Assembly (NCBI GenBank): GCA_023434365.1
Contig: JAEYSV010000057.1
Span: 62,001-126,000, forward strand
Source of the DNA: Bacillota bacterium
Lineage (GTDB): Bacteria; Bacillota; Clostridia; Lachnospirales; Lachnospiraceae
Length of the DNA stretch: 64,000 nucleotides
Direction of reading: 5' to 3'
The position numbers and the translations under genes are program-made. The notes beneath the pieces are model-generated. The model was not told the DNA's origin. It was given only the letters and a program-made list of their open reading frames with translations, and made no database searches. Positions 51,964-59,772 of this stretch are shown here, one piece after another. The number at the start of each line of letters is the position of its first letter. Within the stretch, counting starts at the first letter, position 1.

Positions 51964-52947
51964 ATGAAAACAGGAAAAATATCAGAATCAATCTTACATC
52001 GTTCTGTATTAAAACAGATTAAACATCGACGTAAGGAAGTGATAGTAAAGCCGGGAGTTGGAGAAGACTGTTCCTATCTTAAGCTGGAACCAGATGAAAT
52101 ATTAGTTTTATCAACAGATCCAATCACTGGAACGACAGATCAGATCAGTAAATTTGCAATTCAAATTACTGCGAATGATATTGCTGCTGGCGGTGCAGAG
52201 ATGATTGGGGTAATGCTGTCTATACTACTCCCAGAGGAGACGCTAGAATCGGATTTACGTATTTTAATGCAGCAAATAGAGGCAGAGTGTGCTTTGCTTA
52301 ATATTGAAGTTCTTGGTGGTCATACGGAAGTAACAAAGGCAGTAAACCAGCCAATTATCACTGTGACTGGGGTAGGTAAAGCCCGTAAGGAGAATGTAGT
52401 GACAACTAAGGGACTTCAACCGGGACAGGATATAGTCATGACAAAGTGGGCAGGCTTAGAAGGAACGGCTATTCTTGCTATGGCAAAAGAAGAAGAGCTG
52501 GTTAAAAGGTATACAAAGAGCTTTATTCATGAAGCCAAAACATTTATCGATTATCTAAGTATTGTTCCAGAGGCATCATTAGCGACAGAATATGACGTCA
52601 CTTCAATGCATGATATTACTGAAGGCGGTGTATTTGGAGCGCTTTGGGAAATGGGCAGAGCAAGCAATGTAGGTATGGAGATTCAGCTAAAGAAAATTTT
52701 ACTAAGACAAGAAACTGTAGAAATTTGCGAATTTTTTGATTTGAATCCTTATCTTTTAATGTCTAGCGGATGCCTTTTGATGGGAACATTTCGTGGTAAT
52801 GAATTAGTTTCAGCCCTTCAGGATCGTGGGATATCTGCTTCGATTATAGGTAGAGCGGTTAAAGGAAATGAAAGGGTTGTTATTAATGAAGAAGAGCGTC
52901 GCTTTTTAGAACCACCCAAGAGCGATGAGTTATATAAGGTAATGTAA
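51964..52947 (+). CDS. AIR synthase/HypE-related protein
   Basis: 327 residues of the PurM-like ATP-binding superfamily: N-terminal dimerisation half (VGEDCSYLKLEPDEILVLST, TANDIAAGGAEMIGVMLSIL, LGGHTEVT) and C-terminal half (DITEGGVFGALWEMG, SSGCLLMG). The layout is closest to HypE-like or ThiL-like proteins. The HypE C-terminal Cys is missing (the end reads DELYKVM) and no hyp genes are near, so it is not classical HypE. The reaction is unknown. GCAGGAG precedes the ATG. Confidence 0.82.
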   Translation: MKTGKISESILHRSVLKQIKHRRKEVIVKPGVGEDCSYLKLEPDEILVLSTDPITGTTDQISKFAIQITANDIAAGGAEMIGVMLSILLPEETLESDLRILMQQIEAECALLNIEVLGGHTEVTKAVNQPIITVTGVGKARKENVVTTKGLQPGQDIVMTKWAGLEGTAILAMAKEEELVKRYTKSFIHEAKTFIDYLSIVPEASLATEYDVTSMHDITEGGVFGALWEMGRASNVGMEIQLKKILLRQETVEICEFFDLNPYLLMSSGCLLMGTFRGNELVSALQDRGISASIIGRAVKGNERVVINEEERRFLEPPKSDELYKVM

Positions 52948-53018
52948 ATTGTATTGAATTAAGCGATATAAATATAAAGAAATAATAAAATAATATATTA
53001 TTATTAGGAGCAAACGAG

Positions 53019-53519
53019 ATGATGAACATAGTATTATTTGAGCCAGAGATTCCTGCTAATACCGGGAATATCGGTAGAACTTGTGTAGCAACTGGAGCAC
53101 GTTTACATTTAATTGAGCCTCTTGGATTTAAGCTTGGCGAAAAGGAAATTAAACGTGCTGGACTCGATTATTGGGGTGAGTTGGATGTAACGATCTACGC
53201 AAATTATGATGAGTTTTTAGCAAAGAATCCTGGCGCTAAGATTTATATGGCAACAACAAAAGCACAACATGTTTATACAGATGTGAAGTATGAAGCAGAT
53301 AGTTATATTATGTTTGGCAAAGAGAGTGCTGGTATTCCGGAAGAAATTCTTCTGAAAAATAAAGAGAACTGCATCCGCATCCCAATGATTGGGGCGATTC
53401 GTTCTCTTAATCTTAGTAATTCTGTTGCAGTTGTGCTATATGAGGCTTTACGCCAGAATAATTTTGAGTATATGACTTTGGAAGGGCAGTTACATCGTCA
53501 TAGCTGGGATGAAGCTTAA
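53019..53519 (+). CDS. trmL: tRNA (cytidine/uridine-34-2'-O)-methyltransferase TrmL
   Basis: 166-residue SPOUT-class methyltransferase that modifies the wobble base of certain leucine tRNAs. The N-terminus NIVLFEPEIPANTGNIGR, MFGKESAGIPEEIL and the C-terminal knot motif IPMIGAIRSLNLSNSVAVV are typical. AGGAG lies eight bases before the ATG (a second ATG follows directly). Its stop is three bases from the convergent kinase gene. Confidence 0.94.
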   Translation: MMNIVLFEPEIPANTGNIGRTCVATGARLHLIEPLGFKLGEKEIKRAGLDYWGELDVTIYANYDEFLAKNPGAKIYMATTKAQHVYTDVKYEADSYIMFGKESAGIPEEILLKNKENCIRIPMIGAIRSLNLSNSVAVVLYEALRQNNFEYMTLEGQLHRHSWDEA

Positions 53520-53522
53520 TCG

Positions 53523-54929
53523 CTATTCTTCTGACTTGACAAGGGAGAACGTAAATTCTGTACCGACTCCCTCTGTCGAGATTACATTGATATTTTCTTT
53601 ATGTGCAGTAATAATTTCTTTGGCTATGGACAGTCCAAGTCCGGTCCCTTTCTTATCTTTTCCTCTTGAGGAATCCGTTTTATAAAAACGATCCCAGACT
53701 TTACTAATGGATTCTTTTGGAATACCAATCCCAAAATCCTTTACACTCACAAAAACCTTATCATTTTTTTCATACGTACTTATTTTGATGCTTTTATTGC
53801 TATGGCTGAATTTGATTGCGTTATCGATCAAATTGTAAAGTACCTGTTGAATCTTGTCGACATCCGCATCTGCATATAATTCCTTATCAGAAAACTCTAA
53901 GTTAATTAATAATTTCTTTTTTAAGCAGATTCCTTCAAAAGTAGCTACTGTTTTTTTAATTACAGAATTAATGTCAAAGGATGTAATTTTAAGAAGTGCA
54001 CCGTTTCGTTCATAACTGTTTAAAGTTAATAGATTGCTTGTAAGTTTCGTCAAACGCTCAGTTTCAAATACTATAATTTCGATGTATTTGTTTTGCATTT
54101 CATATGGAATGGTTCCATCTAGAATTGCCTCTGCGTATCCTTTAATGGAGGTAAGCGGTGAGCGAAAGTCATGAGAAATATTCGCTACAAACTTTTTCTG
54201 ATATTCATCTAGACTGCTTAATTCTCGGGCCATGTATTTAAAGGCACTTTGTAACTGATAGAATTCATCATGTGACTTAAGTTCCGGTTCAAACTGGTAA
54301 TCACCATCACTATATTTTTTGGCGGCGTTCATCAACTTTTTGATTGGACGAACTGATAACAGATAAAATAGTAAAAGGCTTATTAATAGCACTAGAGATA
54401 CCACTAAAGCACAAATGTTAAGTACATTGGTGATATGAATACATTCCTCCATTATTTTATTATTTGGTAGGAATAAAAGAACGTAGGCTTTAGTTTTGTA
54501 ATCATGGATGACACTTGAAATTGCCATTAACATCGGCTCATCAAAGTACTTATCAAAATAAACATTTTCCAGAGTATTATAGTTAAATAAGTCTGGTTGC
54601 AGATCCTTGACGTTGAAAAATGTAAAATCACTACCTTTGGTATCAAATATCAGCATGCCATCAGCACGAACAAACCAAGTACGAGTGTCTAAAAGAGTAT
54701 CAACAGCATAAAGACTCGTCTTTAAATCGTCCAGAGAAGCATTGCTCGAATAGTAATTTTGAAGGAATTCTCTGCTGATTAAGTCTGCTTCATTATATAA
54801 TTGGTTTTTTTTCGTATCGGTTAAGGCTTTTGTAATGGCATTACTTCCATAAGTGTTTAATAGAATAAACATTGATAGAATTGCAAGAATTACAAAAAAC
54901 AGATACTTAATTAATAGAGGTCTTCTCAT
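53523..54929 (-). CDS. Sensor histidine kinase (PhoR/ResE type)
   Basis: 468 residues: transmembrane helices at about 4-24 and 170-190 enclose a mixed alpha/beta sensor domain, then HAMP (about 192-242), the dimerisation domain with phosphoacceptor His253 in NISHDFRSPLTS, and the ATPase domain (NLIDNAIKFS, DFGIGIPKE, GTGLGLSIAKEI). Partner of the response regulator upstream, with a 28-bp gap. The signal is unknown. A GTG three codons earlier overlaps the ribosome-binding site AAGGGTGG, so the ATG is preferred. Confidence 0.95.
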   Translation of the reverse strand: MRRPLLIKYLFFVILAILSMFILLNTYGSNAITKALTDTKKNQLYNEADLISREFLQNYYSSNASLDDLKTSLYAVDTLLDTRTWFVRADGMLIFDTKGSDFTFFNVKDLQPDLFNYNTLENVYFDKYFDEPMLMAISSVIHDYKTKAYVLLFLPNNKIMEECIHITNVLNICALVVSLVLLISLLLFYLLSVRPIKKLMNAAKKYSDGDYQFEPELKSHDEFYQLQSAFKYMARELSSLDEYQKKFVANISHDFRSPLTSIKGYAEAILDGTIPYEMQNKYIEIIVFETERLTKLTSNLLTLNSYERNGALLKITSFDINSVIKKTVATFEGICLKKKLLINLEFSDKELYADADVDKIQQVLYNLIDNAIKFSHSNKSIKISTYEKNDKVFVSVKDFGIGIPKESISKVWDRFYKTDSSRGKDKKGTGLGLSIAKEIITAHKENINVISTEGVGTEFTFSLVKSEE

Positions 54930-54957
54930 CGTAACCACCCTTTAGATAGTAATGTCA

Positions 54958-55683
54958 TTATTTGCGGACATCAAATTTGTAACCGATTCCCCATACCGTA
55001 CTTAGTGCCCAGTTGGCATGATCTTTAATCTTTTCTCGAAGTCTCTTAATATGCACGTCAACCGTACGGGATTCACCAATGTAATCAAATCCCCAGATAT
55101 GATCAAGAAGCTGTTCTCTAGTAAATACCTGATTAGGATGGGAAGCCAGGAAATATAATAGTTCCAATTCTTTTGGAGGCATGTCAATATTACTACCCAG
55201 ATACATTACAGAATAGTTTGTCAGATTAATTAATAAATCTGGATATTCTACATATTCTCCAATCTCTTTGGTGGCAGGTTCTACAGTGGCTGCTGATTGG
55301 GTAGAAGGAGACTGATGAAATCTACGAAGAACAGCTTTGACTCTGGCAACTAATTCCTTAGAATCAAAGGGTTTGATGATATAATCATCAGCACCTAACT
55401 CCAGTCCTAATACTTTATCAAAAATTTCACCTTTTGCAGAAAGCATAATAATTGGGATGGAGGAGGTTTTACGAATTTCTCTACAGACTTCATATCCATC
55501 TATGCCTGGTAACATCAAGTCTAGCAGCACCAGGTTCGGTTCATAAGTAATAAAATTAGAGAGAGCTTCTTCTCCATCATTCACGATCATCGTATCAAAA
55601 CACTCTTTTGTTAGGTACAGAGAAATTAGTTCCGCGATATTATTATCATCATCGACAATTAATATTTTTTGCTTACTTGCCAT
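54958..55683 (-). CDS. OmpR/PhoB-family response regulator
   Basis: 241 residues: receiver domain with DDD pocket and phosphoacceptor Asp55 in LLDLMLPGIDG, conserved Lys in YIIKPFDSKE, a linker of about 20 residues, and a C-terminal winged helix (MPPKELELLYFLASHPNQVF, DVHIKRLREKI). GAAAGGGG precedes the ATG. It follows mutS2 by 23 bp on the same strand and probably shares its transcript with the kinase gene. Confidence 0.95.
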   Translation of the reverse strand: MASKQKILIVDDDNNIAELISLYLTKECFDTMIVNDGEEALSNFITYEPNLVLLDLMLPGIDGYEVCREIRKTSSIPIIMLSAKGEIFDKVLGLELGADDYIIKPFDSKELVARVKAVLRRFHQSPSTQSAATVEPATKEIGEYVEYPDLLINLTNYSVMYLGSNIDMPPKELELLYFLASHPNQVFTREQLLDHIWGFDYIGESRTVDVHIKRLREKIKDHANWALSTVWGIGYKFDVRK

Positions 55684-55706
55684 GGGATACCCCTTTCTTA
55701 GATTAC

Positions 55707-58085
55707 TTATCCTTTAAACTCAACAATGGTTACACCTTGCTCGCCTTCTCCAAATGCTCCCAAACGGTAGGACTTCACATAAGATGCTTTCTTTAGGAAA
55801 TTGTGTACTGCATTACGAAGTGCACCGGTTCCCCTGCCATGAATAATTGTTACCTGAGGTAAATGTGACAGATAGGCATCGTCTAGATATTTATCAAGTA
55901 ATGAAAGAGCCTCATCAACTGTTTTTCCTATTAGATTAATTTCTGGACGAATATTTGCTGTTTTTTGCATTTTAATTTTGCCAGATCCGGTTCGGGTTAA
56001 GTTTGGACCTGTAATTTCTTCTTCATCGAGCAGTTCTAAGTCGCTTATATTAACCTGGGAACGAAGAATACCCATTTGGACAAAGAGATCTCCCTTTGCG
56101 TTTGGAAGAGAACTAACGGTTCCTTTTAAGTTAAGTGATAAGACCAGTACGCTATCACCTAGCTTAAAGTCACTAGAATTATATTGCTTTTTCTGCTTTT
56201 CACCTTTTAGCGTAAGTTTTGTCTCATGATTTTTTAGACGATCGCGTAAGTAGTTACGTTCCTGTTCCATTTCTTTGCCAAGAGATGCTTGAGTAGACCA
56301 TTTATTATATTTTTTAATGGTCTCATCTGCATAATCCTTTGCGTCCTGAAGAACTTTCCTTGCTTCTTCATTGGCCTCGCGTAAAATGCGTTCTCTTGTT
56401 TTTTCCATGCGTTCACTTTTTTGCTCCAGCTTTAATTTTAACTGTTCTACTTCTTCTTTGTAGCGGGTGATTTCTTCCTGTTCACGTTCTATTGTTATAC
56501 GACTTGATTCTAGATCGGTTAACAAATCCTCAAAATTTTTATCCTGAACATCAATTCTTTTTTTTGCATCTTCAATAATCTCATCAGATAATCCAAGTTT
56601 GCTAGAAATAGCAAATGCATTACTTTTACCAGGAATACCAATTAATAATCGGTACGTAGGGCGTAAGGTTTCGACGCTGAATTCACAACAGGCATTCTCG
56701 ATCCCGTCGGTAGTTAAAGCAAAAACTTTAAGCTCAGAGTAGTGAGTCGTTGCCATTGTTCGGATTCCACGTTGATGCAGATAAGACAAAATAGACATTG
56801 CCAACGCTGCACCTTCCGTAGGGTCTGTACCAGCTCCTAACTCATCAAATAAAACGAGAGAGTTTGGAGTTGCCTTATCTAGGATGCTAATTGTGTTTGT
56901 CATATGACTTGAAAAGGTACTGAGGCTTTGCTCAATACTTTGTTCATCACCAATATCAGCATAAACCTCATCAAATACAGACAGTTCACTTCTATCAAAT
57001 GCCGGAACATGAAGACCTGCTTGCCCCATAAGTGTAAATAGACCAACTGTTTTTAATGAAACAGTTTTACCCCCAGTATTTGGTCCGGTAATAATTAAAA
57101 GGTGAAAGGTATCTCCAAGATATAAATCAATTGGGACTACTTGTTTTGGATCAATTAATGGATGACGGCCTTTTTTGATATTGATATAACCACGGGTATT
57201 AAAAATGGGCTCACTTGCCTTCATTTCTTTGGATAATTGAGCTTTAGCAAAAATGAAATCTAGTTCTTTTAAACAATTTAGATTAACGGTTAATTCTTCT
57301 AGATGTTCTGCTGATTGACTACTCAAATCGGCAATAATACGTTCAATTTCTTCCTGTTCCTTCATTGATAATTCTTTTAATTCATTGTTTAACCGTACAA
57401 CAGCCATAGGTTCGATAAATATTGTAGAGCCAGTAGAAGACTGGTCATGAACCATTCCAGGAAATTTGGAGCGGTACTCTGCCCGTACCGGAAGACAATA
57501 ACGATTATTGCGCATAGTTATTAGGTTATCTTGAAGCATGGTTTTTCCTGAAGTAGAGTTTACAATGGAGTTTAGTTGTTCATGTACTTTGTCGTTGGTT
57601 AGTTTTATAGAGCGACGAATACTTCGTAGTTGAGGACTAGCATCATCAGCAATCTCATCTTCGCTTATAATACAACGTTTAAGCTCATTATTCAGAGTTG
57701 AAAGGGGTTCTAAGGAATCAAAGAGCTCTTTTAGGCAATCGATTAATTCTTCTTTGTCATCAGCACGGCTATAGGCTTTTACACGTAAGGTGGCATCAAG
57801 GAGGGAACTGATACGTAATAATTCTTCTATACCAAGAGAGGCACCTACATCTAACCGCATTAAACTGCCACGGATATCATGAATCCCATAAAAGGAAAGG
57901 CTTCCTCTGGCATATATACGACTTAAGGCAGCGGAGGTTTGTGTCTGATTAGTTTGTATGGTAGCAAGGTCATTGCTTGGATGAAGCTTTTTACAGAGTT
58001 CTTTTCCTAGGGAAGACGATGCTAGATCTGTTAAGCGTGCAATGATTTTGTCATATTCCAGGGTGCGTAATGCTTTTTCATTCAT
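55707..58085 (-). CDS. mutS2: MutS2 family ATPase/Smr endonuclease
   Basis: 792 residues: MutS-type core with Walker A GPNTGGKTVSLKT and Walker B LFDELGAGTDP, ABC-type GDEQSIEQSLSTFSSHM, a long coiled coil (about 515-640), a KOW-like segment, and the C-terminal Smr domain with HGRGTGALR. Family members act in suppression of homologous recombination and in rescue of collided ribosomes (MutS2/RqcU). GGAG precedes the ATG; a longer frame upstream is rejected. First gene of a minus-strand unit mutS2-regulator-kinase. Confidence 0.95.
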   Translation of the reverse strand: MNEKALRTLEYDKIIARLTDLASSSLGKELCKKLHPSNDLATIQTNQTQTSAALSRIYARGSLSFYGIHDIRGSLMRLDVGASLGIEELLRISSLLDATLRVKAYSRADDKEELIDCLKELFDSLEPLSTLNNELKRCIISEDEIADDASPQLRSIRRSIKLTNDKVHEQLNSIVNSTSGKTMLQDNLITMRNNRYCLPVRAEYRSKFPGMVHDQSSTGSTIFIEPMAVVRLNNELKELSMKEQEEIERIIADLSSQSAEHLEELTVNLNCLKELDFIFAKAQLSKEMKASEPIFNTRGYINIKKGRHPLIDPKQVVPIDLYLGDTFHLLIITGPNTGGKTVSLKTVGLFTLMGQAGLHVPAFDRSELSVFDEVYADIGDEQSIEQSLSTFSSHMTNTISILDKATPNSLVLFDELGAGTDPTEGAALAMSILSYLHQRGIRTMATTHYSELKVFALTTDGIENACCEFSVETLRPTYRLLIGIPGKSNAFAISSKLGLSDEIIEDAKKRIDVQDKNFEDLLTDLESSRITIEREQEEITRYKEEVEQLKLKLEQKSERMEKTRERILREANEEARKVLQDAKDYADETIKKYNKWSTQASLGKEMEQERNYLRDRLKNHETKLTLKGEKQKKQYNSSDFKLGDSVLVLSLNLKGTVSSLPNAKGDLFVQMGILRSQVNISDLELLDEEEITGPNLTRTGSGKIKMQKTANIRPEINLIGKTVDEALSLLDKYLDDAYLSHLPQVTIIHGRGTGALRNAVHNFLKKASYVKSYRLGAFGEGEQGVTIVEFKG

Positions 58086-58127
58086 ATCTATATCTCCAAT
58101 CTTGTAAAACAAGGTAATAACATTTGA

Positions 58128-58168
58128 ATAGTTTTATTTTACCGTACTTTCAGGAAAAATAAAACTAT
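58128..58168. repeat. 13-bp inverted repeat in the mutS2 upstream region
   Basis: ATAGTTTTATTTT, 15-base loop, AAAATAAAACTAT. It lies 43 bases upstream of the mutS2 start. Confidence 0.7.
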
Positions 58169-58175
58169 ATTTTGT

Positions 58176-58209
58176 GTTATAGGAAAATGCTTCACAATTT
58201 TCTATGACA
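58176..58209. repeat. Diverged copy of hairpin type A
   Basis: TGTTATAGGAAAAT and ATTTTCTATGACA pair with one bulge and one mismatch around GCTTCACA. It resembles the perfect hairpin at 45846-45882 in sequence, loop (GCTTNACA) and following TAAAA. Confidence 0.6.
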
Positions 58210-58234
58210 TAAAACTACTTTTTTTATAGTTTAG

Positions 58235-58273
58235 ACAATCTATGCTTTTGTTAACAAAGTATTCATAGATTGT
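58235..58273. repeat. Inverted repeat with inner palindrome
   Basis: ACAATCTATG and CATAGATTGT (10 perfect pairs) flank a 19-base centre that itself contains the palindrome TTTGTTAACAAA. Confidence 0.75.
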
Positions 58274-58287
58274 TCATAAGTGCATGG

Positions 58288-58305
58288 TACAATAGTACTA
58301 TTGTA
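58288..58305. promoter_or_regulatory. Perfect 18-bp palindrome, operator-like
   Basis: TACAATAGTACTATTGTA reads the same on both strands. Its left end, TACAAT, could be a -10 element. It lies 37 bases before the HtrA-like gene. Confidence 0.6.
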
Positions 58306-58341
58306 AGCTGAATGTTGTAACACTAATAAGGAGTTTCATAC

Positions 58342-59700
58342 ATGACAGATGAGAATAATAAAGTGACGTCGGAAACTGAGAAAGATCCTCAGTTTTCTTT
58401 TATCAAAGAAACAATTCGTCCAAAGAAGAGGACAAGATTAAAAAAGATAATGTTTACCTGTGGTCTCGCAGTGCTATTCGGGTTGATTAGCAGTGTGACT
58501 TTTTGTGCTGTTTTTCCAGTAGTCAGTAACTGGATGGGATGGGATCGGACCACTGTCTTATTTGATAAGAGTACTCTTGAGCCATCAGCGAGGCCAACTA
58601 TTATGCCAACTATAGAACCAACTGTTGTGCCTACAAAAGAGCCAGTTAAAACCGCTAGCCCAAAGCCATCCGCTAATCCGGGGGTAAGTCAGGCACCAAT
58701 TATTATAACCAATGAGATTCACATTGACGCTACGATTGAAGACTTTCAAAAAATATATAAAGACATCGATAAAGTAATGGATACTATGGATCAGTCAATC
58801 TTAACGGTTATATCCGTCAAAAGTTCAAAAGATGTTTTTGAAGAATCATACGAAAAAGCTGATGAAACAGCAGGAATTATTGTAGCCAATAATAATGCAG
58901 AATTATTAATTCTCGTACAATATGACCGCATTAAAGAAGCAAATCGACTTAGAGTAAGATTTCATGATATGAGTATCACAGATGCGACGATGCTGAGTAT
59001 CCATGAAGAGCTTGGACTGGCAGTGCTGGCAGTTAAATTATCTGATTTAGCTGAAGATACAATCTCTGGGTGCAATATAGCAACGTTAGGAGAGTCCTAT
59101 AGTCTAGCCGCAGGAGATGTAGTGTTGGCCGTGGGCAATCCAAATGGTTATATGTATTCACGTGATATTGGAATAATCAGTAATGAGTTGAAAACAACTT
59201 ACGTTACGGATAATTGTATTGAATTAATTCATACGAATCTGAGAGATAATGCATATGGAGATGGAGTATTAATTAATCTGAAAGGTGAAGTTGTCGGAAT
59301 TCTAAGCCGACAGTTTAAAAAAGATCTGAATGAAAAGATTTGCATGGGAATTGGTATTAGCCGGTTAAAACCGATGATAGAACGTATGGTAAATAAAGAA
59401 GAGTTTCGTTATTTTGGAGTGAAAGCCAATGATATTACACCTGAGGTAGCTGAAAAAGTAGGTTTTAACTCTGGAATCTATATTAGTAAGGTGGAAAGTA
59501 ACTCACCGGCGTTTGAGGCTGGGATTAAGGCTGGAGATATTATTCAACAGGTCGATGAGACAGCAATTAATACGGTAAAAGTATTTTATAATATATTAAA
59601 TAATAAGTCAGTAAATGAAGATGTTAATGTTCAGCTTGTTAGAAAACGTGCAGAGGAATATGAGAGTCTGCAATTTACAGTAAAAATTAAGGCGAGATAA
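58342..59700 (+). CDS. HtrA-like pseudoprotease with PDZ domain
   Basis: 452 residues: cytoplasmic N-terminus, transmembrane helix (about 36-58), a Pro/Thr-rich linker, a trypsin-like HtrA fold (about 165-345) and a PDZ domain (about 355-450; NSPAFEAGIKAGDIIQQVDE). All three catalytic positions appear lost: the His site reads VQYDRI, the Asp site EELGLAVLAV, and the Ser site NAYGDGVLIN where GNSGGPLIN is expected. Fold-supporting motifs such as VVLAVGNPNGY and GEVVGIL remain. It is probably a binding or scaffold protein outside the membrane. The kinase gene follows 72 bp later. Confidence 0.85.
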   Translation: MTDENNKVTSETEKDPQFSFIKETIRPKKRTRLKKIMFTCGLAVLFGLISSVTFCAVFPVVSNWMGWDRTTVLFDKSTLEPSARPTIMPTIEPTVVPTKEPVKTASPKPSANPGVSQAPIIITNEIHIDATIEDFQKIYKDIDKVMDTMDQSILTVISVKSSKDVFEESYEKADETAGIIVANNNAELLILVQYDRIKEANRLRVRFHDMSITDATMLSIHEELGLAVLAVKLSDLAEDTISGCNIATLGESYSLAAGDVVLAVGNPNGYMYSRDIGIISNELKTTYVTDNCIELIHTNLRDNAYGDGVLINLKGEVVGILSRQFKKDLNEKICMGIGISRLKPMIERMVNKEEFRYFGVKANDITPEVAEKVGFNSGIYISKVESNSPAFEAGIKAGDIIQQVDETAINTVKVFYNILNNKSVNEDVNVQLVRKRAEEYESLQFTVKIKAR

Positions 59701-59772
59701 ACATAAATTATTAGTAATGAACTTTCTGACAGGGTCGTACAATATACAAAGAGATATTAAAGGAAGTATATC

